Positions 1 to 8,148 of a DNA stretch of 14,285 nt are shown one piece after another (position 1 is the stretch's first letter; every line of letters starts with the position of its first letter). The translations under genes and the position numbers were made by a program. Under the pieces are notes generated by a model. That model did no database searches, was not told where the DNA came from, and saw only the letters and a program-made list of their open reading frames with translations. The stretch is from assembly GCA_947476855.1 (NCBI GenBank), contig CANJSR010000068.1, positions 1 through 14,285 of the forward strand, read 5' to 3'. This DNA is from Acetobacteraceae bacterium. GTDB lineage: Bacteria > Pseudomonadota > Alphaproteobacteria > Acetobacterales > Acetobacteraceae.

Positions 1-1
1 C

Positions 2-148
2 AAAAGCGTCGCTGAACTGGAGGCCGCCATCATGGAATACCTGGACCACCACAATGCAAACCCCAAGCCCTTCGTCTGGACCGCTTCCCCGGGCGATATC
101 CTTGAAAAGGTCGCACGCGGGAGACAAGCGTTAGAGTCACTACACTAG
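2..148 (+). CDS. IS630-family transposase, C-terminal end (5' part outside window)
   Basis: The frame is open from the window edge and encodes the last 48 residues of a protein ending at TAG 146-148. It contains a run reading NPKPFVWT followed by ILEKVARGRQALESLH. This is the typical tail of IS630/Tc1-mariner-like DDE transposases: a short helix, then the 'PFxWT' motif, then a basic helix with 'AR.RQAL'. The catalytic DDE residues lie upstream and are not visible, so it cannot be said whether the copy is intact. No terminal inverted repeat could be identified between the stop and the next gene. The family call is from pattern recognition of the tail only. Confidence 0.75.
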   Translation, partial: KSVAELEAAIMEYLDHHNANPKPFVWTASPGDILEKVARGRQALESLH

Positions 149-207
149 ACCCCGGGCGCGGTTTGAACGCAAGAGCCACGCGCATCTGACACAAAGGGAT
201 ACCGATC

Positions 208-843
208 ATGTCGCGTGAGGCCATGCGTCACCTGAGCGCGGATCCACTGTTCGCCGCCCTGATCCGCCGCGTGGGTCCGCCGAAGCTGGGGATCGAGCGC
301 GGTCGCGGCCCGTATGAGGCGCTGGTGCGCGCGATCGCCCATCAGCAGCTTCATGGCAACGCCGCCCGCGCGATCCTGACCCGGTTCGAGGCATTATTCC
401 CCGGCGACGACTTCCCCGCGCCCGACGCCGTCCTGGCGATGCCGACGGAAAGCCTGCGTGGCTGTGGCTTCTCCGCCACGAAAATCGCCTCGATCCGCGA
501 CATCTGCGCCCATGCCCAGGCCGGGACGGTGCCGACGCGGCGCGCTTCGGCCCGGTTGAGCGATGAGGCGCTGATCGACCGCCTGACCGCGATCCGCGGC
601 GTGGGACGCTGGACGGTGGAGATGATGCTGATTTTTACCCTCGGGCGGCCCGACGTACTGCCGGTGGACGATTTCGGCGTGCGGGAGGGCTACAGGGTTC
701 TGTATGGCCTCGACGCGCAGCCAAAGCCCAAGGCCCTGGGGGAGATCGGGCAGGCCTGGGCACCGTTCCGATCCTTCGCGACCTGGTACCTGTATCGTGC
801 GGTCGAGGAGGCCCGCCGCCAGGGTCCAACCAGCCGCGCGTAG
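208..843 (+). CDS. DNA-3-methyladenine glycosylase II (AlkA-like, HhH-GPD superfamily)
   Basis: The 211-residue protein should act in base-excision repair by cleaving the N-glycosidic bond of alkylated purines in cytoplasmic DNA. The helix-hairpin-helix is at about residues 126-145 (LTAIRGVGRWTVEMM). It is followed by LPVDDFGV, in which D155 aligns with the catalytic Asp of the AlkA group. An upstream 'AIAHQQLHGNAA' helix (42-53) also fits the family. The protein lacks the N-terminal TBP-like domain of E. coli AlkA, so it belongs to the shorter type common in bacteria. ATG 208 is preceded by AAGGGA at 194-199, supporting this start. It lies 59 nt after the transposase tail and appears to be transcribed alone. 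No Fe-S cysteine cluster of the EndoIII/MutY kind is visible at the C-terminus, which argues against those subfamilies. Confidence 0.9.
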   Translation: MSREAMRHLSADPLFAALIRRVGPPKLGIERGRGPYEALVRAIAHQQLHGNAARAILTRFEALFPGDDFPAPDAVLAMPTESLRGCGFSATKIASIRDICAHAQAGTVPTRRASARLSDEALIDRLTAIRGVGRWTVEMMLIFTLGRPDVLPVDDFGVREGYRVLYGLDAQPKPKALGEIGQAWAPFRSFATWYLYRAVEEARRQGPTSRA

Positions 844-999
844 GCCGATCGGGCATAATTGAGACAATGGGGGCTTTCTTCGACGGCGCGGGCGCGGTAT
901 GCGGTCTCATCCTTCCAGATATGCGTTGGTCCTTGCCAAATTCAGGCCGGCACCAATCATGTTGGCTGTTGAAGGGATCATGGGCAGCCAGGGGTAGAC

Positions 1000-1170
1000 G
1001 TGGCCGGCATTCTGAAACGCCTTGAGGCTTGGGCCGCGGACAGCCCTGAACGCCATCAATTTCTGGTGCTGGTCCTCGTACTGGGCCTGGGCGCGGTGGT
1101 GGTGCTGTTCATCGGCATGGTGGCCTGGCTTGTGCTCGACTTCGGCGCGGTGGCGGAACTCGTCGAATAG
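1000..1170 (+). CDS. small single-span membrane protein, unknown function (56 aa)
   Basis: This short frame starts at GTG 1000, with GGGG at 991-994 as a plausible ribosome binding site, and ends at TAG 1168-1170. The protein has an amphipathic, charged N-terminus (ILKRLEAWAADSPERHQ). One long hydrophobic segment follows at residues 21-47 (start FLVLVLVLGLGAVVV), then a short acidic tail ending AELVE. A stop codon at 970-972 limits upstream extension, and no in-frame ATG lies between it and the GTG. The clean division into basic/amphipathic head, membrane span and tail, together with the binding site, favours a real gene over noise. The reverse-strand frame covering it shows no recognisable protein. 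I do not recognise the family. The convergent neighbour is the glutathione S-transferase gene, whose stop is 20 nt away. Confidence 0.55.
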   Translation: MAGILKRLEAWAADSPERHQFLVLVLVLGLGAVVVLFIGMVAWLVLDFGAVAELVE

Positions 1171-1193
1171 GCCCACCGGCCTGACAGGCCTAT
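1167..1193. terminator. hairpin between convergent genes, possible bidirectional terminator
   Basis: Perfect 7-bp arms ATAGGCC (1167-1173) and GGCCTAT (1187-1193) enclose 13 nt. An alternative tighter pairing is GGCCTG (1178-1183) with CAGGCC (1185-1190). The stop codons of both convergent genes (TAG 1168-1170 on plus, TAG 1192-1190 on minus) fall inside the outer arms. No T-tract follows on either strand, so intrinsic termination is uncertain. Confidence 0.35.
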
Positions 1194-1816
1194 GACGGCG
1201 GGATGAAGGGCTGGGCGATCGCCTGGAACGGGTCCAACGCTTCACACATAGCAGCGTGGTCGGCCAAGGCCGGGCAACGCGCGGGCTCGAACAGGCCGGG
1301 ATGCGCTTCGGTCAGGAAGCGCAGGGCGCAGGCCACCATGATGTCGGCATGGCCGATGGAATCCCCAGCCCAATAGCGGCCATCCACGGCCTTTCGCCGG
1401 GTTTCCAGTGCGTCCAGCACGCCGGCGATCTGCGTGCGGCAACGCGCGATCCACAAATCGGACGTCTGTTGATGCAGCACGCGTTCATAGACCAGGCTGA
1501 CGGCCTTCTCCGCGAGGCCGGTTCCCAGCGCGATGACCTGAAGCGCGTGGCGCCGATCGGAGCCCGCGGCGGGCAGCATGGCGCGGGCGGGTCCGACGGT
1601 CTGGTCGAGATGATCGAGGATGGCGCCGCTTTCGATCAGCACCTCCCCGTCATCGAGCACCAGGGTCGGCACGCGGCGCAGCGGATTGTAGGCCCCCAGG
1701 CTGTCGGCGTCCCCGAATGTGGACCAAGGGCGATGCTCGAAGGACATCGCGGAAAGCCGCAGGGCGATGCCGACCCGTCGCACGAACGGCGAATCGAACT
1801 GACCGATCAGGATCAT
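1190..1816 (-). CDS. glutathione S-transferase family protein
   Basis: The 208-residue cytoplasmic protein has the two-domain GST layout. The thioredoxin-fold N-domain (1-75) begins ILIGQFDSPFVRRV, where S9 is the likely thiolate-stabilising residue. It continues with the cis-proline segment RRVPTLVL (P50) and the glutathione gamma-glutamyl site ESGAI (E62-S63). The helical C-domain (about 88-200) contains GDSIGHADIMVACAL with the fold-nucleating N-cap/hydrophobic staple (S153, D158). ATG 1816 is chosen because AAGGA lies 8 nt upstream on the minus strand. An in-frame ATG at 1849 would add 11 residues of no family resemblance. The gene lies 49 nt downstream of tRNA-Thr on the same strand. The GST class and substrate cannot be told from sequence; detoxification or maleylacetoacetate-like roles are both possible. 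Confidence 0.88.
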   Translation of the reverse strand: MILIGQFDSPFVRRVGIALRLSAMSFEHRPWSTFGDADSLGAYNPLRRVPTLVLDDGEVLIESGAILDHLDQTVGPARAMLPAAGSDRRHALQVIALGTGLAEKAVSLVYERVLHQQTSDLWIARCRTQIAGVLDALETRRKAVDGRYWAGDSIGHADIMVACALRFLTEAHPGLFEPARCPALADHAAMCEALDPFQAIAQPFIPPS

Positions 1817-1865
1817 GGCTTGGGTCCTTGGCGTCGATCGATGAAGCACGGGGCAATGGCGCGGC

Positions 1866-1940
<75 letters not shown>

Positions 1941-1961
1941 GGCGCCATGCGTCGGCGGCGG

Positions 1962-1991
1962 GGTATAAACACGGTGGTGCCCCTCGCGCAA
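1962..1991 (-). promoter_or_regulatory. probable sigma70-type promoter of tRNA-Thr
   Basis: On the minus strand, TTGCGC (1991-1986) and TATACC (1967-1962) are separated by 18 nt. The -10 lies 21 nt before the mature tRNA 5' end, which would leave a leader of about 14 nt. Both boxes match the consensus only partly. Confidence 0.4.
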
Positions 1992-2064
1992 GCGCCCCGA
2001 CCACCATTCCTTCGGTAATCGGGTGTTCCGCCCGCAACGGAATGCTGGTAGCTGACCCAACGCC

Positions 2065-3219
2065 ATGACCGACGATCTGCCTCCGAACCCCGCGCTTCTC
2101 CCCGCGGGCCTGCGTGACCTGCTGCCCCCCGACGCCGAGACCGAGGCGGCGGCGGTGGAAGCGTTGATGGATGTCTTCGCCGCGCATGGCTACCAGCGCG
2201 TCAAGCCACCGCTTCTGGAGTTCGAGGACAGTCTCCTCAACGGCTCCGGTTCGGCAGTGGCGGAGCAGACGTTCCGCCTGATGGACCCCGACAGCCAGCG
2301 GATGATGGGCCTGCGTGCCGACACCACGCCCCAGGTGGCCCGGATCGCGGCCACGCGCTTGGGTGGCGCCCCGCGCCCGCTGCGGCTGTCCTACGCCGGC
2401 CAGTGCCTGCGCGTGCGCGGCAGCCAGTTGGCCCCCGACCGCCAGATCGCCCAGGCGGGGATCGAGCTGATCGGCCCCGACAGCCCCGAATCCGACGCCG
2501 AAACCGTTCTGGTCGCGGCCGAGGCGCTGGCCGCCGTCGGCCTGGCCCGCGTCAGCTTCGACCTGACCCTGCCCACCCTGACCATGAGCCTGATGGACGA
2601 CGCGGGCATCACCGGTGCCGCCCGGTCGCTGCTGGCCCGCGCGCTGGATCGCAAGGACGCCGCGGCCGTGACGCGCGAAGGCGGCCCCCTCGCCCCCGTC
2701 CTGACGCGGCTGCTGCTCGCCGCCGGCCCGGCCGACCGGGCGCTGGATGCGCTGCGGGACGCCGATCTGCCGCCGGCCGCGCGGGGGCTGGCCGAACGCC
2801 TCGCCGCCACCGTCGCCGCCATCCGCGCCCAGGCTCCTGACCTGCGCCTGACCGTCGATCCGGTCGAGTTCCGCGGCTTCAAGTATGAGACCGGCGTCTC
2901 GGTCACCGTCTTCGCCCCTGGCCGGCATGAGGAACTGGGGCGTGGCGGACGCTATGTCTGCGGCGCCGACGAACCGGCCACCGGCCTGACCCTGTATCCG
3001 GACGCGATCCTGCGCGTGGCCCCCGCCCGCGCGCCCAAGGACCGCGTTTATGTCCCCTTCGGCGCCGACCGCTCCCAGGCCGCCGGCCTCCGCGCCCAGG
3101 GCTTCGCCACCGTCGCCGGCCTGACCCCCGATCCGAACCCCGAGGCCGATGCCATCCGCCTCGGCTGCACCCATATCCTGCGCGCCGGTATCGCCGCCGC
3201 GCTGCCAACCAAGGACTGA
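2065..3219 (+). CDS. hisZ: ATP phosphoribosyltransferase regulatory subunit HisZ
   Basis: HisZ is a class II histidyl-tRNA-synthetase paralogue. It has no aminoacylation role and joins short-form HisG to make the octameric enzyme for the first step of histidine biosynthesis. The 384-residue length is normal for HisZ and shorter than HisRS, because the anticodon-binding domain is absent. Visible landmarks are PAGLRDLLPP (13-22), the motif-2-like LRADTTPQVARI (83-94), FRGFKYETGV (269-278) and GRGGRY (292-297). ATG 2065 sits just before the conserved N-terminal PxGxRDLLP segment. The ribosome binding site is weak (no clear AGGAG). purA follows after 3 nt, so the two are almost certainly co-transcribed. 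hisG is not in the window. HisS is the main alternative, but the missing C-terminal domain argues against it. Confidence 0.93.
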   Translation: MTDDLPPNPALLPAGLRDLLPPDAETEAAAVEALMDVFAAHGYQRVKPPLLEFEDSLLNGSGSAVAEQTFRLMDPDSQRMMGLRADTTPQVARIAATRLGGAPRPLRLSYAGQCLRVRGSQLAPDRQIAQAGIELIGPDSPESDAETVLVAAEALAAVGLARVSFDLTLPTLTMSLMDDAGITGAARSLLARALDRKDAAAVTREGGPLAPVLTRLLLAAGPADRALDALRDADLPPAARGLAERLAATVAAIRAQAPDLRLTVDPVEFRGFKYETGVSVTVFAPGRHEELGRGGRYVCGADEPATGLTLYPDAILRVAPARAPKDRVYVPFGADRSQAAGLRAQGFATVAGLTPDPNPEADAIRLGCTHILRAGIAAALPTKD

Positions 3220-3222
3220 GCA

Positions 3223-4512
<1,290 letters not shown>

Positions 4513-4517
4513 ATCCG

Positions 4518-4976
4518 ATGCGACGTTTGCTCTGGGCCGCGGCCCTGACCGCGACCCTGTCCTCTGTCGCCTGGGCGGCTGATCCCGGCCTGTATCCGGG
4601 CGCCAAGCTGGACCCCGACATCACAAAGAAGGCCCAGGCCGCGGCCCCGATGGGCATGGGTCCTTCATCCGTCGCGACGACCACCGACTCCTTCGAGAAG
4701 GTCATGGCCCATTACAAGGCGGCCGGGACCGAGGTCCGCATCGGCGCGGGGTATGAACGGGAACTGCCGAGCACCCTGAAGCCGGGAGCGGGGCCGGCCT
4801 CGGGGATCAAGGTAAAGCAGGTCATGGTGATCCTGGATGGCGCGCCCGATCTGGCAACCTCCAAGAACTGGGTCTCCATCACTCGCCCTTTCATCTTCAA
4901 CGCTCGGCCCGAGGGCGACAAGTTGATCTATGAGGATATCAGGGACATCACAGCGATCATCGTCTCCAAGAAATAA
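4518..4976 (+). CDS. secreted protein of unknown function, tandem paralogue 1
   Basis: This is a 152-residue exported protein. The Sec signal peptide is at residues 1-20: RR head, hydrophobic LLWAAALTATL, and cleavage after AWA. The mature chain begins ADPGLYPGAKLDPDIT, and the next gene's product begins with the same 16 residues. Further shared blocks are DSFEKV (57-62), YKAAGTEVR (66-74), GYER (78-81), KVKQV (98-102), APDL-x2-SKNWV (109-119) and RPF (123-125). The overall alpha/beta pattern 'YPGA...F.KV..YYK.AG' recalls small periplasmic proteins with a 'YPGA' start. I recognise no named family. ATG 4518 is chosen over an in-frame upstream ATG within purA because AAGGAT lies 7 nt upstream and the signal peptide starts here. 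The gene begins 5 nt after the purA stop, so it is probably in the same transcript. No lipobox is present, so it is soluble periplasmic or released. Confidence 0.85.
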   Translation: MRRLLWAAALTATLSSVAWAADPGLYPGAKLDPDITKKAQAAAPMGMGPSSVATTTDSFEKVMAHYKAAGTEVRIGAGYERELPSTLKPGAGPASGIKVKQVMVILDGAPDLATSKNWVSITRPFIFNARPEGDKLIYEDIRDITAIIVSKK

Positions 4977-5003
4977 GCCGCTCCTTCAGGGATCAGAACA
5001 CCC

Positions 5004-5495
5004 ATGATGCCACGTATCCTGTGGGCCGCGGCCCTTGCAGCCATCCTGTCGACCAACGCATTGGCCGCCGATCCTGGCCTCTATCCGGGTGCGAAGCTCG
5101 ATCCCGACATCACCGCCCAGGCCCGCAAGGCGTCCCCCACCGGGGCAGGACCGGAGACCATCACGGCCAACACGACCCCCGATTCGTTCGAAAAGGTGCT
5201 GGACTACTACAAGGCCGCCGGCACCGAGGTCCGCATGATGTCGGAACCCGGCCAACCGCAGATCGTCGGCTACGAACGCGCTTTGCCGGGGGAGATCAAG
5301 GACGGCAAGATCGTCGCCTCCGACCGCAAGGTAAAGCAGGTGGTCGTCATCCTGGACGAGGCACCAGACCTGCGGTTCTCCAAGAACTGGGTCACGCTCA
5401 TCCGGCCCTTCGTCTTCGATGTCGCGATCGAGGGTGATCGCTTCGTCTACAAGGACGTCCGCGACGTGACGGTGATCCTCCAGTCGAAGGAATAA
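5004..5495 (+). CDS. secreted protein of unknown function, tandem paralogue 2
   Basis: This 163-residue exported protein is a duplicate of the preceding gene, about 60% identical by my eye alignment over the full length. The signal peptide is at 1-21 (PRILWAAALAAILSTNALA, cleavage after ALA). The mature N-terminus ADPGLYPGAKLDPDIT is identical to that of its neighbour. It differs mainly by insertions in the middle: MMSEPGQPQI before GYER (89-92) and KDGKIVASDR before KVKQV (109-113). The end, RDVTVILQSKE, matches RDITAIIVSKK of paralogue 1. Starts at ATG 5004 and ATG 5007 are both possible; 5004 has the better distance to AGGGA. The gap from paralogue 1 is 27 nt. Function is unknown. The pair could be two subunits or two specificities of one periplasmic function. 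Confidence 0.82.
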   Translation: MMPRILWAAALAAILSTNALAADPGLYPGAKLDPDITAQARKASPTGAGPETITANTTPDSFEKVLDYYKAAGTEVRMMSEPGQPQIVGYERALPGEIKDGKIVASDRKVKQVVVILDEAPDLRFSKNWVTLIRPFVFDVAIEGDRFVYKDVRDVTVILQSKE

Positions 5496-5531
5496 CGCGC
5501 GCCGTTAACCTTCGGTCAATGTTTGTGGGCC

Positions 5532-5561
5532 AGGATCAGGGACAACGCACACCCTGATCCT
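5532..5561. promoter_or_regulatory. perfect 10-bp inverted repeat touching the start of the pseudokinase gene
   Basis: The arms AGGATCAGGG (5532-5541) and CCCTGATCCT (5552-5561) are exactly complementary around a 10-nt centre. The right arm ends 1 nt before ATG 5563 and occupies the place of a Shine-Dalgarno sequence; no other binding site is visible. In DNA it could be an operator for a dimeric regulator. In RNA it would be a hairpin over the initiation region. No T-run follows, so an intrinsic terminator for the purA-side operon is less likely. Confidence 0.5.
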
Positions 5562-5562
5562 T

Positions 5563-7524
5563 ATGGCCGCTGATTCTTCCCCACCCCGCTTCACCGTCGA
5601 CCTGTCACGACCCCTACCGGATGCGGGCGGGGGAACGGCGGCCTTCGTCGCCCTCGACGCGGAAAGCCGCAACCGCGACCTGATGGCCGTGCGGGTCGCG
5701 CGCGGCGCCCCGATGCGTGCGACGACGATCGATGCCCTGAAGACCCCGATCGACCAGTTGCTGACGCCACTGGGCCATACCCACGGCCCAGGCGCCGACG
5801 GGCAGCCGGGGTACTATGTGATCGCCGAGGCACCGCCTGGCCCGCCGCTCTCGGCCCAGTCCGGGGCCTGGAGCGAAACGACGCTACTCACCAACGTCCT
5901 GCGCCCCGCGGCCCAGGTGCTGATGGCGTTGGAATCACGGGGCGTCACGCATCGCGGCATCCGCCTGACCAACCTGTTCCAAGGCCCGGCCAGCGCACCG
6001 ATCGTCCTGGGCGCCGCCTGGGCCGAACCGCCGGCGATGCGCCAGCCTGCCTTGTATGAGCCCCCCTACAGCACCGCCTGCCACCCGGCCGGGCGCGGCG
6101 ATGGCTATATCGGCGACGACGTCTATGCCCTCGGCGTCGTGCTGATCCTGCTGGCGCTGGGCCGAGACCCGATGGCGGGACTGGATGAGGTGGCGATCAT
6201 CCATCGCAAGCTCGCCCTGGGCAGTTTCGCCGCGCTGGTCGGTGATGAACGCCTGCCGCCCATCATCGGCGACCTGGCTCGCAACATGCTGGCCGAGGAC
6301 CCCGACCACCGCCCGACCCCGGCCCTGCTGCTGGACCCGATCGCCGCCCGCGGCCGCCGCGTCGCCGCCCGTCCGCCCCGGCGGGCGCCCAGGCCACTGC
6401 GGGTGGGATCGAGCGTGGTGTGGGACGCCCGCACGCTGGCCTTCGCAATCGGGCGGGAACCGGACGCCGGCACCCAGGTGATCCGCACCGGAGAAGCCAT
6501 GCAATGGCTACGCCGCGGTCTCGGCGACGCCGGCCTCGCGGCTCGGCTGGAGGAACTGCAACGGCATCGCCAGACCGAGGGTCCAGCGAACGACAGCCGG
6601 CTGGACACGACCCTGCTGATGCGCGCGGTGACACAGGTCGATCCCCTGGCCCCGCTGTGCTGGCGTGGCGTGTCGCTTTGGCCCGACGCGGTGGGAACGG
6701 TGCTGGCCGCCGGCGCGGCGGAGGCGCCCGCGGTGCATGACGCCATGGTCGAACTGGTGGCCGAAGAGGGCAGCGTGCAATGGGCCGCCTTCCGGACCGA
6801 GCGCGCCGATCTCATGCGGGTCCGCATCGACGGGCAGCGCCATCGGGCCGTGCTGCAGACGCGCGGCGCCTCGGGTGGGGCGCCTCGGCTACTGTATGCG
6901 CTCAATCCACTGTTGCCCTGCGCCAGCCCGCTGCTCGCCGGCCATTGGGTGAGCCAGTTGCCCGACCTGCCCCCCGCGCTGGACGCGATCGTGCCGACCC
7001 TGGGCGCGGGGGCGGAGCCGATCGATCCGCATATCCTCGCCTTCATCGCGGCGCGCGGCGACCGGCGGATGGACATGGAAATTCACGGCCTGAACGGGCG
7101 GCTGGAAGAGAGTGAGAGGCTGGTGGCCCTGTTGCGGCTGCTCGCGTCGTTGCAGGTCAAGTTCTGGCCGCACCGGCTGCCGGCTTTGGCTGGCTGGATC
7201 GCGGCGCGTGGCGGGCCGTTGGTGGAACTCTGGAACAACCGACCGAAGCGGGCCGAGGTCGCGGCGGGTCTGGCGGCGCTGGCCACCGGGGGGATCCTGA
7301 CCCCGATGCTGACCCTGATCGAGGACGGGCACGCGCGCGGGTTGGACACCACGGGAGCGGCGCTGGCGGAACAGGAGTTGCGGCGGATCGACCACGAACT
7401 GTCCCTGATCGCGCAAGGCGCCGGCTCGAGACGCGCCTATGCCGAACGGATCGGGCAGGAGATCGTCGCGGGCATGGGCCTGACAGCCCTGGCCGTGATG
7501 CTGATCCTGGCCGCGATCGGGTAG
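5563..7524 (+). CDS. tail-anchored protein with degenerate protein-kinase fold (probable pseudokinase)
   Basis: The 653-residue protein has a kinase-like N-terminal domain, about 10-265. LMAVRVARG (40-48) fits the beta3 strand with Arg in place of the ATP-binding Lys. HRGIRLTN (130-137) aligns with HRDLKPxN, but the catalytic Asp is Gly132 while N137 is kept. IVLGAAW (147-153) replaces the xxLxDFG strand and has no Asp. GDDVYALGVVLILLALGRDP (184-203) is the 'SDVYSLG' helix, and NMLAEDPDHRPT (241-252) keeps the structural Arg of subdomain XI. A basic Pro/Arg linker (about 263-280) leads to a long alpha-rich region (285-625) I cannot assign. The chain ends in one hydrophobic span (about 634-653), so the protein is probably anchored by its C-terminus and faces the cytoplasm. 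In-frame stop 5506-5508 leaves ATG 5563 as the earliest ATG. The catalytic-site losses suggest a binding or scaffolding role rather than phosphotransfer. Annotation pipelines might call it a Ser/Thr kinase or a hypothetical protein. Confidence 0.8.
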   Translation: MAADSSPPRFTVDLSRPLPDAGGGTAAFVALDAESRNRDLMAVRVARGAPMRATTIDALKTPIDQLLTPLGHTHGPGADGQPGYYVIAEAPPGPPLSAQSGAWSETTLLTNVLRPAAQVLMALESRGVTHRGIRLTNLFQGPASAPIVLGAAWAEPPAMRQPALYEPPYSTACHPAGRGDGYIGDDVYALGVVLILLALGRDPMAGLDEVAIIHRKLALGSFAALVGDERLPPIIGDLARNMLAEDPDHRPTPALLLDPIAARGRRVAARPPRRAPRPLRVGSSVVWDARTLAFAIGREPDAGTQVIRTGEAMQWLRRGLGDAGLAARLEELQRHRQTEGPANDSRLDTTLLMRAVTQVDPLAPLCWRGVSLWPDAVGTVLAAGAAEAPAVHDAMVELVAEEGSVQWAAFRTERADLMRVRIDGQRHRAVLQTRGASGGAPRLLYALNPLLPCASPLLAGHWVSQLPDLPPALDAIVPTLGAGAEPIDPHILAFIAARGDRRMDMEIHGLNGRLEESERLVALLRLLASLQVKFWPHRLPALAGWIAARGGPLVELWNNRPKRAEVAAGLAALATGGILTPMLTLIEDGHARGLDTTGAALAEQELRRIDHELSLIAQGAGSRRAYAERIGQEIVAGMGLTALAVMLILAAIG

Positions 7525-7531
7525 CGCGGGC

Positions 7532-8017
7532 ATGGCCAAGGCGGCAAAAGCGGCGAAAGCAAAGCCGGAGGGCGGGTCCGGTTCCTCCCTGGTCTGGGTG
7601 CAGGGACTGGCCTGTGGCGGGATGGCCGCACTGGCGCCGATGGCGATGGCGCAGGTCGGGCTGCTGCTGGCCCCGGCGCTCCTGGCGCTGATGATGGACA
7701 AGCGACCGGGCAAGCCGGTGGCGCGGGTGATGCTGCTGTTTGCCCTGGCCGCGAGCGTGGAGCCCATTCGGGTCGCCTGGGCCACCGGGACGGGACCGAC
7801 GCTGGATCGCGTGCTGGACCCGACCGCGGCGATGGGCGCGTGGCTGGCCGCGGCGCTGGGCTGGCTGCTGGCGCAGGTGGTGCCGTTGTTCGTGGGCGCC
7901 GTCGTGGGCGCCGCCCATCGCAGCCGATCCGAACAGTTGCGGGCAACGCGGGTGGACCTGGTCCGGACCTGGGGGCTGGAGGACCTGCCGCCGGCTGATG
8001 ATGCCGCGGATGGGTAA
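7532..8017 (+). CDS. small multi-span membrane protein, unknown function, partner of the pseudokinase gene
   Basis: This 161-residue protein has an Ala/Lys-rich N-terminal tail (MAKAAKAAKAKPE). Hydrophobic stretches follow at about 24-55 (long enough for one long or two short spans), 65-76 and 101-127. A charged C-terminal tail begins HRSRSEQLRATR (129-140) and ends in acidic residues. The basic residues around 57-65 and after 128 suggest cytoplasmic segments there. I recognise no family. The start is 7 nt after the pseudokinase stop with only a poor ribosome binding site (GCGGG), which implies translational coupling and an operon with the upstream gene. Because the upstream protein also ends in a membrane span, a complex in the inner membrane is a reasonable but untested inference. 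Confidence 0.78.
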   Translation: MAKAAKAAKAKPEGGSGSSLVWVQGLACGGMAALAPMAMAQVGLLLAPALLALMMDKRPGKPVARVMLLFALAASVEPIRVAWATGTGPTLDRVLDPTAAMGAWLAAALGWLLAQVVPLFVGAVVGAAHRSRSEQLRATRVDLVRTWGLEDLPPADDAADG

Positions 8018-8050
8018 GGTTTATCCCAGCGCGGTGGCGTTTGGCGATCA

Positions 8051-8136
8051 CCCGCGGCTCTCGGGTTCCGAGACTGGGAAAGCCGTGGGGCCCGGCCTTT
8101 CGGCCGGGATGACGATGGGGGGGCGTGCGAACGCCC
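8051..8136. repeat. cluster of three stem-loops in a convergent intergenic gap (REP-like or terminator-like)
   Basis: Stem 1 pairs CCCGCGGCT (8051-8059) with AGCCGTGGG (8081-8089) with one G-U pair, and contains an inner hairpin CTCGG-GTT-CCGAG (8060-8072). Stem 2 is CCCGGCC-TTTC-GGCCGGG (8091-8108), which on the minus strand has a GAAA tetraloop. Stem 3 is GGGCGT-GCGA-ACGCCC (8121-8136), with a GNRA-type loop. The 131-nt gap lies between the membrane-protein gene ending at 8017 and the dehydrogenase gene ending at 8149. No T-tract follows the stems. Such GC-rich palindromes next to 'GGGATGACG' are typical of dispersed extragenic repeats, but copy number cannot be judged here. Confidence 0.5.
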
Positions 8137-8148
8137 GATCCGTCGGGG

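Noticed and set aside
867..1040. Short plus-strand frame starting ATG 867 upstream of the small membrane ORF
   Set aside because: No ribosome binding site, no hydrophobic or domain pattern, and it overlaps the better-supported GTG frame.
5563..6357. Active Hanks-type Ser/Thr kinase
   Set aside because: The catalytic Asp of HRD and the DFG Asp are both absent and the beta3 Lys is Arg, so phosphotransfer is unlikely as read.
6123..7076. Minus-strand frame of 317 codons inside the pseudokinase gene
   Set aside because: Ser/Arg/Ala-rich shadow of the high-GC coding strand; no start signal or domain.
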